Notes: a model not told the origin generated them from the sequence alone. Numbered from the stretch's first letter, positions 22,400 to 29,177 are shown. The stretch is 29,177 nucleotides of DNA from an uncultured Bacteroidales bacterium (GCA_934717675.1 CAKUYZ010000015.1:1-29177), one strand, 5' to 3'. A program made the numbers and translations.

Positions 22400-23786
22400 G
22401 GTCGAAGTTATAGAAAGTTACTTCGAGCACCGACCTGTGCAAATCGACACCGTGCCCGTTGAAAATCATAAAATTATAGTTGGTGGGCTGCATAGAGCTT
22501 CCCCACGTCATGACGAGGCCAGCGTTCTCGTCCACCATGTCTTGGGAGAGTATGGTGTTGAGGTAGTAGGTGATGTCGGCGTAGTAGTACATCTGCGTGC
22601 GGTCATACGAGTCGTAGACCAGTTGGGCGTAGACCCTTTGGCCGCTCGCGTTGATGAGCGTGCTTGTGACGACGTTGCCCTTGTTGACCTCGGAGAGGTA
22701 GAACGAGGTGGGGATCCTGCGTTTGTCATAGCTTCCCACTTCGGGATATATCTTGAGCGTGGCCTTAACGATGTGCTGGTATCGGCTCATGTTTTTGAGG
22801 CTCTCGATGGAGGGGAAGTTGATGCGCGTGTAGTAGCCCAAGCCCTCATAGAGGACGGAATGGAGGCCCGCGGAGTCTTCCGCCACCTGGACGTAGCGGT
22901 GCGTGAGGTTGGCGAAAGGCTCGTCCATGCCCTCGTTCCAGACATTGTTGAACTGCAAGTTACTCCCTGTCATATAGAGCGCCCTCTCCTTCTTCTCGGC
23001 CACCATGCCGCGCCTGTGGCTGTGGAGGCATATTTTGGTGGAGTCCGCTATAAAGGCCAGGAGGGCTTTGGTGTCATGCTTCTTGTCTGAGCAGGTGATC
23101 TTGATGCCCTTCATAAAGTTCTCAAAGTTTTGCGAGATGTCTCCTGAGTTCAGTCCCGTCTGGGCCATGATGAAATCTCGCAAATGCCTGCCAAAGGTGT
23201 CGTTGAGCCTGAAGCGCAGCCTGGGGCGAGTGATGGGCTTCGGCTTGAAGACGAAGGAGCCGATGACGGAGTCGGACTCAAAGGAGCGGACGTTATAGAA
23301 GTCGGACTCGTTTTCATCTGCGAACTCGACCCTCTGTTTTAGGGCCTCCACCTGGATGTCGAAGAGCTGGAGCGTGTCTCCCTCATACTGCCCGGAGTGC
23401 AGAAGGACGATGGTGCAAGAGTCGTAGACCTCCTTGCCGCTTTGCTTCCAATCGTAGCCGGAGGTGCGCGTGGGCATGAAGACAGGCTCGGCGAGCCTCA
23501 TGTAAGAGTCGCTATGAATGATGCCGATGACGGGCTTCTGCGCCTTCCCGACCCACACGCGGTTTTGGCTGGAGGTCTGCACAGAGTCCAACCGGAAAGT
23601 GGACAGCTCGAGCGGCGTGGTGGTGGACATCTCGGCATAGCTGTTGCTCTTGATGACGCTGTCGTTTAGCTTGAAATCCTCGTCGCTGCAGGCGGCGAGG
23701 CCGATCATCAGAGCCGCCAGGAGAGCCGCGGCAGCGGAAAGGTGGCCGCCGCAAGCGCCGAGACGCTTAGTTTTCTTGAGAGTCAT
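22386..23786 (-). CDS. DUF4270-like lipoprotein
   Basis: 466 residues from the ATG at 23786. The N-terminus has a positively charged start (KKTKRL) and a lipobox GLAAC (Cys at about 33) followed by SDEDF, so it is a lipoprotein. The mature part resembles DUF4270, a family seen mainly in Bacteroidota: DSVIKSNSYAEMSTTTPLEL, an early SDSYMRLAEPVF, the central DTFGRHLRDFIMAQTGLNS and FMKGIKITCSDKKH, then RINFPSIESLKN and VKATLKIYPEVG near the C-terminal third. No enzyme motif is seen. The function of the family is not known. It is the first gene of the barrel/kelch cluster and overlaps the barrel gene by 14 nt. The long potential N-terminal extension seen in the frame was not used because 23786 gives the normal lipoprotein signal. 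Confidence 0.82.
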   Translation of the reverse strand: MTLKKTKRLGACGGHLSAAAALLAALMIGLAACSDEDFKLNDSVIKSNSYAEMSTTTPLELSTFRLDSVQTSSQNRVWVGKAQKPVIGIIHSDSYMRLAEPVFMPTRTSGYDWKQSGKEVYDSCTIVLLHSGQYEGDTLQLFDIQVEALKQRVEFADENESDFYNVRSFESDSVIGSFVFKPKPITRPRLRFRLNDTFGRHLRDFIMAQTGLNSGDISQNFENFMKGIKITCSDKKHDTKALLAFIADSTKICLHSHRRGMVAEKKERALYMTGSNLQFNNVWNEGMDEPFANLTHRYVQVAEDSAGLHSVLYEGLGYYTRINFPSIESLKNMSRYQHIVKATLKIYPEVGSYDKRRIPTSFYLSEVNKGNVVTSTLINASGQRVYAQLVYDSYDRTQMYYYADITYYLNTILSQDMVDENAGLVMTWGSSMQPTNYNFMIFNGHGVDLHRSVLEVTFYNFDREER

Positions 23787-23919
23787 TCGTGTGCTTAGGA
23801 ATAGACATATTTTCGGGACTACAAAGAAACGAAATTGGCCGCACAAAGCGGGCATCATTTCAACGAAAGTAGCGCAGACGATCGCAAAAGTAGGCAAAAT
23901 TTCAATACGCCGCGAGCTG

Positions 23920-24663
23920 CTACCTCAGAGCCCTGCTGTCAACATATGCCAAGAAACGCTCCTTATAGTTGTCTGACACTGGCACCAGCTTGCCGGCTAT
24001 GGATATGCGCAACCGGCTGACGCTCTCAATGCGCGCCATGTTGACAATCCAGGAGCGATGGACGCGGAGGAAGACTGACGACGGCAGCGCGGCCTCCACC
24101 CTCTTCATGGTCAGCAGCGTGATCAGAGGCTTAGCCTCGCCCTGGGCGTAGATGCGGACATACTCGCTCATGCCCTCGACAAGCAGAATGTCCCCCACCC
24201 TGACGCGAGCCATGCTCGAGTCGGTCTTCACAAAGATGTAGTCGTCTTCGCCAAGCTCGGCTGAAGCGGGAGCCTGGGCGGCCTCGAGGGCCCTGCGCTC
24301 CTCAAAACGGAGGCGCGCCTTCTCCGCCGCGGCCACCACGTCGGCCAGTCCAAAAGGCTTCAGAAGATAGTCTACGGCATTGACCTTGTAGCCATCGATG
24401 GCATAGGATGGGTGGGCCGTGGTGAAGACGACAAGGCACTGGGGCCCAACCTGCCGCGCCAGCTCGAGGCCGCTCATATCCGGCATGCTGATGTCCGCAA
24501 AGATGAGATCCACCCCGCCCCTTCGGACAACGTCCAACGCCTGCAAGGCGTCGCAGCACTGGCCCACGAGGTTAAGGAATGGCACGCGGCCCACATATGT
24601 TGCCAACTGCTCAAGGGCCAGAGGCTCATCGTCTATGACCAGGCAGTTTATCTTATCACTCAT
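23920..24663 (-). CDS. LytTR-family response regulator
   Basis: 247 residues from the ATG at 24663. The receiver domain has CLVIDDEPLALEQL, the phospho-acceptor Asp in LIFADISMPDMSG, VVFTTAHPSYAIDGYKVNAVDYLLKPFG (Thr and Lys switch residues), then a Glu/Ala-rich helix. The LytTR domain (about 150-245) shows IFVKTDSSMARVRVGDIL, VEGMSEYVRIYAQG, VFLRVHRSWIVNMARIESV and LVPVSDNYKERFLAYV. It starts 5 nt after the kinase stop, so both are made from one message. It is followed by about 130 nt and then the DUF4270/barrel/kelch cluster, which makes that cluster a candidate target; this is inferred from position. Confidence 0.95.
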   Translation of the reverse strand: MSDKINCLVIDDEPLALEQLATYVGRVPFLNLVGQCCDALQALDVVRRGGVDLIFADISMPDMSGLELARQVGPQCLVVFTTAHPSYAIDGYKVNAVDYLLKPFGLADVVAAAEKARLRFEERRALEAAQAPASAELGEDDYIFVKTDSSMARVRVGDILLVEGMSEYVRIYAQGEAKPLITLLTMKRVEAALPSSVFLRVHRSWIVNMARIESVSRLRISIAGKLVPVSDNYKERFLAYVDSRALR

Positions 24664-24668
24664 GGCGA

Positions 24669-25904
24669 TTATGCTTTGCGGGTTGAGGGACTGCCGCTCA
24701 GCGGCAAGAGAAGCTTCAGCGCGACGACGTAGCGCCCCTGGAGCGGCATTGACGTGAACTCGTAACGGCCAGGGCATATGAGCTCAAGCCTCTTGCGCAC
24801 ATTCTGCTCCCCTATGCCGTGTTGGCTGTCTGACGGAGCGGCTGGCGCTATGGTGTTGGAGCAACAGAAGTTGACCTCGTCATGCGCCGCGGATATTGAC
24901 ATGGAGACGTCGACGGCCGAGGGGCGCGAATATGACACCCCGTGCTTGAAAGCGTTCTCCACCATATTGACGAAAATGAGCGGCGGCACCTCGATGCCAA
25001 ACGTCCGCTCCGGGAGCGAGACCGAGATGGAGACGCTGGAGGTGTAGCGCAACCGCATGAGGTCCACATAGTCACGGAGAAAGGTCACCTCGGCCTCCAG
25101 TGGCGTGAGGTTGGATGAGCAGTCGTAGAGCATATGCCTCATGAGGCGGCTGAGGCGGAGTATGGTCTCCTTTGCCCTCTCGGCGTCGATGTCTACGAGC
25201 GCATGGATGTTGTTGAGCGTATTCATGAGGAAGTGCGGGCTGAGCTGGTAGCGCAGCTGGGCGAGTTCGGCTCGCGTCCGCTCTTGAGACAAGCCACGAA
25301 GCCTCTCCTTGTCTCGATCCGCGATGAGGTAGACCTTGACGAGCACGCCGAGCGTCATCATGAGCAAGGCCAAGATGAAACGGCTGACGACACGCGGCAC
25401 GGGCGGCTCACCGTCACGCCCAACGGGCTGACGCTGACGCGGGTCACGTGGCTCTCCAAGACGGGGCGGCACAAGGTGACCGCCACCCGCCGGCTCAAAG
25501 GCGCGCCCGCGGTCAGGCTGTGGAATGAAGCCTCCCTCATCTTGCCCGCCCGGCTGCACGAAGCCAGAGGCGACTGACAACGCAGCGGCCGAGACCAAGG
25601 CGCAAAGCACGTAGGGCAGAACCTTGCGGCGGCGCACCAGCAGGCGGGCGAAAAAAATGTCGTTGACGAGGAACAGGGCGAAGAAAGGCAGCACAGCCAA
25701 GAAGTCGGAGGCCAACCCTGACCACGAGACAACGCCCGAGACGGAGTAGCGCGGGTCTACAAGCCGGCGCAACGGCACCGAGAGAAGCACCACGCCCCAG
25801 ATGACGGCGCAGCCAACCACCTCGCGGCGGTCATGCCCACTGCGAAAAGCCGCCGCCACACGGGCAAGGAAGCCGCCCGCCATTACGCCACGCCGAGACT
25901 CCAT
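24669..25904 (-). CDS. LytS-family sensor histidine kinase with Pro/Gly/Arg-rich loop
   Basis: 411 residues from the ATG at 25904. The membrane part has helices near 30-47, 60-80, 95-115 and 172-195. Between the last two lies an unusual loop of roughly 60 residues rich in Pro, Gly and Arg (QPDRGRAFEPAGGGHLVP, then PRLGEPRDPRQRQPVGRDG). Next come a coiled linker (DRDKERLRGLSQERTRAEL) and the His_kinase domain: RYQLSPHFLMNTLNNIHALV with the phosphorylated His in PHFLMN, the N box FVNMVENAFKHGVSY, and HGIGEQNVRKRLELICPG (G box). The regulator gene follows at 5 nt. Comparable low-complexity loops occur in other Bacteroidota LytS kinases as far as I recall, so a frameshift is not required. The start lies 25 nt after a terminator stem. 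Confidence 0.92.
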   Translation of the reverse strand: MESRRGVMAGGFLARVAAAFRSGHDRREVVGCAVIWGVVLLSVPLRRLVDPRYSVSGVVSWSGLASDFLAVLPFFALFLVNDIFFARLLVRRRKVLPYVLCALVSAAALSVASGFVQPGGQDEGGFIPQPDRGRAFEPAGGGHLVPPRLGEPRDPRQRQPVGRDGEPPVPRVVSRFILALLMMTLGVLVKVYLIADRDKERLRGLSQERTRAELAQLRYQLSPHFLMNTLNNIHALVDIDAERAKETILRLSRLMRHMLYDCSSNLTPLEAEVTFLRDYVDLMRLRYTSSVSISVSLPERTFGIEVPPLIFVNMVENAFKHGVSYSRPSAVDVSMSISAAHDEVNFCCSNTIAPAAPSDSQHGIGEQNVRKRLELICPGRYEFTSMPLQGRYVVALKLLLPLSGSPSTRKA

Positions 25905-25921
25905 AAGCTAAGGGAAGGGTA

Positions 25922-25968
25922 CAAAAAAACAGGGTAGCCACCCGAGCCCGTTGGCTTCAGCTACCCTG
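25922..25968 (-). terminator. intrinsic terminator or attenuator just upstream of the LytS kinase
   Basis: CAGGGTAGC (25930-25938) and GCTACCCTG (25960-25968) form a perfect 9-bp stem. On the minus strand the stem is followed directly by TTTTTTTG, then 18 nt later by the kinase ATG. A transcript from the upstream -7 box would be about 135 nt long if terminated here. It could end a small RNA or attenuate the kinase/regulator operon. Confidence 0.85.
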
Positions 25969-25987
25969 CACCAATTCAAACACATCT

Positions 25988-26155
25988 ATGAAAAAAGTTC
26001 TTTACATCATGCCTATGTTCTTCGGACTTGGAGACACAACGCCAGCCGCCTCTTTCGAACGCCCAAATATAAACTTCTTTTCGCAATTTGCGACCGATTT
26101 TGCCATATATAAATCGCAAAATGCCAATTATCGGCGTAATTTGGACGTATTATAG
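25988..26155 (+). CDS. possible small exported protein, 55 codons
   Basis: A plus-strand reading frame starts MKKVLYIMPMFFGLGD and continues TTPAASFERPNINFFSQF, ending at TAG 26153-26155. The N-terminus looks like a signal peptide (two Lys, a hydrophobic run, small residues at TPAAS). The ATG is preceded by an A-rich tract (AATTCAAACACATCT), the usual start context in a phylum without strong Shine-Dalgarno sites. No promoter was found, and the opposite strand seems to carry a leader or small RNA over the same bases. It may be chance or a remnant of a longer gene. No family recognised. Confidence 0.25.
   Translation: MKKVLYIMPMFFGLGDTTPAASFERPNINFFSQFATDFAIYKSQNANYRRNLDVL
26064..26071 (-). 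promoter_or_regulatory. -7 box (TATATTTG) upstream of the LytS/LytTR operon
   Basis: TATATTTG on the minus strand fully matches TAnnTTTG. The start of transcription would be near 26057. No TTTG at the normal -33 distance is visible. It is the only candidate promoter between guaB and the kinase. Confidence 0.45.
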
Positions 26156-26189
26156 CCACATCTGGAACAGCAGACCCCGCAGTGGGCAA

Positions 26190-26225
26190 AACAAAAGGCC
26201 TCCCGCCATGCATGGCGGGAGGCCT
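26190..26225 (-). terminator. guaB intrinsic terminator (15-bp perfect palindrome)
   Basis: AGGCCTCCCGCCATG (26196-26210) is followed with no spacer by its reverse complement (26211-26225). On the minus strand this is followed by TTTTGTTTTG. It begins 24 nt after the guaB stop. As RNA it would have a 4-nt loop once the central pairs open. It is a strong terminator for guaB; the plus strand lacks a U-tract, so it is not clearly bidirectional. Confidence 0.9.
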
Positions 26226-26249
26226 ATATTGCGCCTACGCGGCGTAAAC

Positions 26250-27731
26250 TTAGCTACGCGAGTAGTTGGGAGCCTCTTGAGTGATGGCCACATCGTGGGG
26301 GTGGCTCTCGTTCATGCCGCTCGCCGTGATGCGGACGAACTTGGCGCCGTGGAGCGCCTCGATGTCTTTCGCTCCGCAATATCCCATGCCGGAACGGATG
26401 CCGCCAAGAAGCTGATAAACGACCTCATAAAGGGAACCCTTGTATGGCACGCGGGCCGAGATGCCCTCCGGGACGAGTTTCTTGACATCGCTCTCATTAT
26501 CCTGGAAGTAGCGATCTTTCGAGCCGTGCTGCATGGCCTCTAGCGAGCCCATGCCTCGGTAGGACTTGAACTTACGGCCGTTGAAGATGATGGTTTCGCC
26601 AGGCGACTCCTCCACGCCTGCGAAGAGGCTGCCGGCCATGGTGCAGCTGGCGCCAGCCGCCAACGCCTTGACGAAGTCGCCAGAGTAGCGCAGACCACCG
26701 TCGCCAATGATGGGCACATCGCCGTAGCCGGCCTCGTTGAGAGCCTTGTAGACCTCGTAGATGGCGGAGAGCTGCGGGTAGCCCACTCCGGCTATGATGC
26801 GCGTGGTGCAGATGGAACCCGGGCCGATGCCCACCTTGACAGCGTCGGCTCCGGCCTCCGCGAGAGCCACGGCAGCAGCGCCAGTGCAGATGTTGCCCAC
26901 GACGATGTCGATACCAGAGTAGCGGCGACGGGCTTCTTTGAGGACCTCGATGACGCCACGGCTGTGGCCATGCGCCGTGTCAATCACAATGGCGTCTACA
27001 TTGGCGGCCACGAGGGCATCTATGCGCTCAAAAGTGTTTGACGTGACACCCACGCCTCCGGCCACGCGGAGGCGACCCTTGTCATCCTTACAAGCCAAGG
27101 GCTTATCCTTGGCCTTGGTGATGTCTTTATATGTGACGAGCCCGACGAGCTTGCCGTCATTGTCCACCACCGGGAGCTTCTCGATCTTATAGTGCTGAAG
27201 GATCTCCGCGGCCTCGCGGAGATCTGTCTTCTGATTGGTCGTGATGAGGTTGTCCTTCGTCATGACATAGGATATGGGCTTATCCATATCCTGCTCAAAG
27301 CGGAGGTCTCGGTTGGTGACGATGCCGACGAGCTTGTTTGTCTCATCGACCACGGGGATGCCGCCAATCTTGTACTCCTTCATCATGTTGAGGGCGTCGC
27401 CAACGGTCTTGCGGTGCCCGATGGAGACTGGGTCGTAAATCATGCCGTTCTCTGCCCTCTTGACGGTCTCAACCTGGCGAGCCTGCTGCTCAATCGTCAT
27501 GTTCTTGTGGATGACGCCGATGCCGCCCTCTCGGGCGATGGCTATGGCCATTCGGCTCTCCGTGACGGTGTCCATGGCGGCCGTGACCACGGGGGCGTTC
27601 AAGGCGATGTGGCGCGAGAACTTGGTGGCCAGACTGACCTCTCTCGGCAGCACCTCGGAGTAGGCCGGGATGAGGAGGACGTCGTCAAACGTGAGGCCGT
27701 TTGAAACAATCTTATCTTCTACGAACGACAT
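26250..27731 (-). CDS. guaB: inosine-5'-monophosphate dehydrogenase
   Basis: 493 residues, full length. It oxidises IMP to XMP with NAD+, the first committed step of GTP synthesis, as a cytoplasmic tetramer or octamer. TFDDVLLIPAYSEVLP opens the catalytic barrel. Two CBS domains lie at about 98-150 (MIYDPVSIGHRKTVGDAL) and 157-205 and can bind regulatory ATP or GTP. The barrel continues with VDAIVIDTAHGHSRGV, GNICTGAAAVALAEAGADAVKVGIGPGSICTTR with catalytic Cys308, IIGDGGLRYSGDFVKALAAGA and the flap KSYRGMGSLEAM. All key residues are present. It has its own promoter-like element with both boxes and a strong terminator, so it is probably transcribed alone. Confidence 0.98.
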   Translation of the reverse strand: MSFVEDKIVSNGLTFDDVLLIPAYSEVLPREVSLATKFSRHIALNAPVVTAAMDTVTESRMAIAIAREGGIGVIHKNMTIEQQARQVETVKRAENGMIYDPVSIGHRKTVGDALNMMKEYKIGGIPVVDETNKLVGIVTNRDLRFEQDMDKPISYVMTKDNLITTNQKTDLREAAEILQHYKIEKLPVVDNDGKLVGLVTYKDITKAKDKPLACKDDKGRLRVAGGVGVTSNTFERIDALVAANVDAIVIDTAHGHSRGVIEVLKEARRRYSGIDIVVGNICTGAAAVALAEAGADAVKVGIGPGSICTTRIIAGVGYPQLSAIYEVYKALNEAGYGDVPIIGDGGLRYSGDFVKALAAGASCTMAGSLFAGVEESPGETIIFNGRKFKSYRGMGSLEAMQHGSKDRYFQDNESDVKKLVPEGISARVPYKGSLYEVVYQLLGGIRSGMGYCGAKDIEALHGAKFVRITASGMNESHPHDVAITQEAPNYSRS

Positions 27732-27772
27732 GTGTAGACTTTTATGTTGAACTTAAAATGTTTGACTTTGCA

Positions 27773-27803
27773 CAAAGATAATGCAAGGGCGCGGAGGAGG
27801 AAA
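27773..27803 (-). promoter_or_regulatory. guaB promoter, Bacteroidota type
   Basis: On the minus strand TTTC (27800-27803, 3 of 4 matches to TTTG) lies 19 nt upstream of TATCTTTG (27773-27780), a full TAnnTTTG match. Transcription would start near 27766, with a leader of about 35 nt to the ATG at 27731. No clear operator or purine riboswitch was seen in the leader. Confidence 0.7.
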
Positions 27804-27821
27804 CTGTTTTAATGTTTTTTG

Positions 27822-28862
27822 TTATTCCTCTGCCCCCTCTATCATGTCGCGGAAGCCGGCCGTCATTTGCTCGCACTGCTTGCCGTCGGCATCGCGATAT
27901 ATCATATAGGCCTCCACGCCTGGCAGCGAGTCTATCTTCTGGAGGGCGGAGTCTGGCCCCATGACCATGAGGGCGGTGCACAGGGCGTCGGTGGTCATGG
28001 TGTTAGGCCCTGTGACGGTGACGCTCTCCATGGAATGGGAGACGGGCATGCCGGTGCGCGGGTCGATGGTGTGCTGCACGCGCCGTCCATCGGCCACATG
28101 GTAGCACTGGCGGTAGCTGCCGGAGGTGGAGACGGCCCCGTCGGAGAGGGCTATGACGCGCTGCATCTGCCTGTTGAGCAGCCCGGAGCCCTCTATGGGC
28201 TTGTCTATGCCGATGCGCCACTTCTGCCCTTTGGGGTTGAGCCCGCGGCAATGAATCTCGCCGCCTATCTCGACCATATAGTCTTCCACCCCGTGCTCTT
28301 CCAGCACGCCGGCGGCCACGTCGATACCGAAGCCCTCGGCCAAGGCGTTGGCGTTGATCTTCATGCGCCTGTCGGCCTTGCGCACCACGTTGCCGTCTAT
28401 GGCGATCTTGTCAAGGCCAATGAGCGGCATGACGGTGTCCAGCCCCTGCACAAGGCTCTGCCACTGCTCCGTGGAGATGGTGTCATCGACAAGGTCGCGG
28501 GTGAAACGCCAGTGCCTGCTGAGCGGCTCGACGGTGATGTCGAAGGCCCCGCCAGAGAAGCGGTGGAAGCGTTTGGCCTCCCGGAAGACGCTGAGCATCA
28601 TGGTGTCCGCCACAACGCTGTCTCCCTCATTGAGTTGGCTGAGGAGCGAGTGCGGATTGTATACCGAGAGTGAGTTGTCATATTTCGCCAGTCGGTCCAG
28701 CACGGCCTGGCAGAGGTCGGAGTCGGAGCGATAGACAAGATTGTAGTTGGTGCCAAAGACGAAACCTGAGTTTCGCCGATATGCCGTCTGCGGCGCCGTG
28801 GGGTGGCACGCCGCGAGGCAAGAGACCGCGATGACGGCCAAAAGCATGTTGCGAATTTTCAT
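27822..28862 (-). CDS. apbE: FAD:protein FMN transferase (ApbE), lipoprotein
   Basis: 346 residues. ApbE enzymes use FAD to attach FMN covalently to Thr or Ser in target proteins such as subunits of the Na+-pumping NQR and RNF complexes. The N-terminus has a signal sequence with lipobox CLAAC (Cys at about 19), so it acts outside the cytoplasm, anchored to a membrane. Family motifs: FGTNYNLVY, YDNSLSVYNPHSLLSQLNEG, FSGGAFDITVEPLSRHWRF (flavin binding), IGGEIHCRGLNPKGQKWRIGI, DGAVSTSGSY, HTIDPRTGMPVSHS and VTGPNTMTTDALCTALMVMG with the metal-binding Asp. No NQR or RNF gene lies nearby. The stop is followed by AT-rich sequence without a clear hairpin before the guaB promoter. Confidence 0.96.
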   Translation of the reverse strand: MKIRNMLLAVIAVSCLAACHPTAPQTAYRRNSGFVFGTNYNLVYRSDSDLCQAVLDRLAKYDNSLSVYNPHSLLSQLNEGDSVVADTMMLSVFREAKRFHRFSGGAFDITVEPLSRHWRFTRDLVDDTISTEQWQSLVQGLDTVMPLIGLDKIAIDGNVVRKADRRMKINANALAEGFGIDVAAGVLEEHGVEDYMVEIGGEIHCRGLNPKGQKWRIGIDKPIEGSGLLNRQMQRVIALSDGAVSTSGSYRQCYHVADGRRVQHTIDPRTGMPVSHSMESVTVTGPNTMTTDALCTALMVMGPDSALQKIDSLPGVEAYMIYRDADGKQCEQMTAGFRDMIEGAEE

Positions 28863-28888
28863 CTGTGCCGTTATTGATGATGCGAGAC

Positions 28889-28896
28889 CAAAGGTA
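28889..28896 (-). promoter_or_regulatory. -7 box (TACCTTTG) for apbE
   Basis: TACCTTTG on the minus strand matches TAnnTTTG, 27 nt upstream of the apbE ATG. Transcription would start near 28882, with a leader of about 20 nt. No matching -33 box at the proper distance. Confidence 0.45.
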
Positions 28897-29140
28897 AGAC
28901 ATTTTGTGAAGCTGCGGACGCCGGCGCGGGGTTATGCAGCCAGTGAATATTTATGCGTCAAGAGGCCGCACGCGGCAAACACTCGGCGGCTCCACCGCGG
29001 CCGCAACGGGGGAGAGGCCACATGAAAGCGGCCTATGCAGAACCATAAGAAGCCAGGGATTTAATTTTAAGAGTGATGTATACTATTTCACTTTTCTTAT
29101 AACGTCGTCATTAAGGAAAAAGCAACTGTAATTATAACTG

Positions 29141-29177
29141 ATGAACATGAAACACCTATTGCTATTGTTGACACTGG
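29141..29177 (+). CDS. start of a plus-strand exported protein, truncated by window end
   Basis: The last 37 bases encode MNMKHLLLLLTL on the plus strand, with ATGs at 29141 and 29147. A Lys-His followed by a Leu run is typical of a signal peptide. The ATGs are preceded by an AT-rich, A-rich stretch that fits a start region. It would be divergent from apbE. Only 12 codons are visible, so no function can be given. Confidence 0.5.
   Translation, partial: MNMKHLLLLLTL

Larger units (their letters stand above)
25905..26249. other. gene-free region between guaB and the second LytS kinase
   Basis: This 345-base stretch is the only gap over 300 bases. From right to left on the minus strand it holds the 15-bp guaB terminator palindrome (26196-26225), an AT-rich part with a short inverted repeat (TCGCAA/TTGCGA, 26081-26093), a TATATTTG box (26064-26071), about 100 nt of transcribed leader or small RNA, and a terminator hairpin (25930-25968) before the kinase ATG. 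A plus-strand 55-codon reading frame (25988-26155) crosses it. No RNA family was recognised. Confidence 0.7.

Noticed and set aside
23787..23919. Promoter and LytTR-binding repeats upstream of the DUF4270 gene
   Set aside because: Looked for TAnnTTTG and paired direct repeats; only partial matches were found, so no site is claimed.
25134..25577. Plus-strand frame crossing the Pro/Gly/Arg-rich kinase loop, with a fairly protein-like stretch
   Set aside because: It would interrupt a kinase gene that is open and in frame on both sides of the loop; no start region or homologue recognised.
26196..26225. Palindrome as a transposon end or attachment site
   Set aside because: No transposase, integrase or matching second copy in the window; position and U-tract explain it as the guaB terminator.
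28921..29140. tRNA or small RNA in the region right of apbE
   Set aside because: No cloverleaf arms, CCA end or terminator were seen; small inverted repeats there are too weak alone.
1..29177. CRISPR array, insertion sequence, prophage, defence or toxin-antitoxin genes
   Set aside because: No regularly spaced repeats, transposase motifs, phage genes or known defence domains were found in any of the genes read.

Overview
The window looks like a chromosomal segment of a fairly GC-rich member of the Bacteroidales (Bacteroidota), possibly an uncultured Muribaculaceae-like lineage; the family-level guess is inference. Supporting signs are -7 boxes of the Bacteroidota type (TAnnTTTG), no obvious Shine-Dalgarno sequences, families typical of or restricted to the phylum (DUF4924, DUF4270), LytS/LytTR two-component pairs, and a stand-alone PASTA protein next to rluD and ddl. 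Every convincing gene lies on the minus strand, except one that is cut off at the right edge. No rRNA, tRNA, CRISPR array, insertion sequence, prophage or integrase was seen.

Layout, left to right; minus-strand transcription runs right to left. (1) 1-2095: rsmG (its 3' part lies outside the window), an ECF-type sigma factor and a membrane GT2 glycosyltransferase, with overlapping ends. (2) 2234-6130: S4/Hsp15-like protein, DUF4924 protein, secreted lipase, YghO-like acetyltransferase and mscL, ending in a hairpin. (3) 6152-9958: rpmH with its own promoter and terminator, then PASTA protein, rluD, ddl and pth, closed by an intrinsic terminator at the pth stop codon. (4) 10071-18483: LytS kinase, LytTR regulator, MltD-like transglycosylase with LysM, predicted outer-membrane protein, Pif1/RecD-like helicase with a TPR tail, and an exported TPR protein. 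The spacing is so tight that one transcript is plausible. (5) 18607-23786: a surface-protein cluster of a DUF4270 lipoprotein, an outer-membrane barrel and two tandem kelch lipoproteins. (6) 23920-25904: a second LytS/LytTR pair. (7) 25905-26249: the only gene-free stretch over 300 bases, holding the guaB terminator, a -7 box, a 55-codon plus-strand ORF and a second terminator just upstream of the kinase start. (8) 26250-28862: guaB and apbE, each with its own -7 box, then a divergent region leading to a truncated exported protein.

The most interesting pattern is the envelope block 10071-25904. Two LytS/LytTR systems flank an outer-membrane lipoprotein/barrel/kelch cluster. Both kinases begin about 25-30 nt downstream of a terminator-like hairpin, which suggests readthrough or attenuation control. 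The rest is mostly housekeeping: translation (rsmG, rluD, pth, rpmH, S4 protein), cell wall (ddl, MltD-like), nucleotide synthesis (guaB), flavin transfer (apbE) and osmotic protection (mscL).
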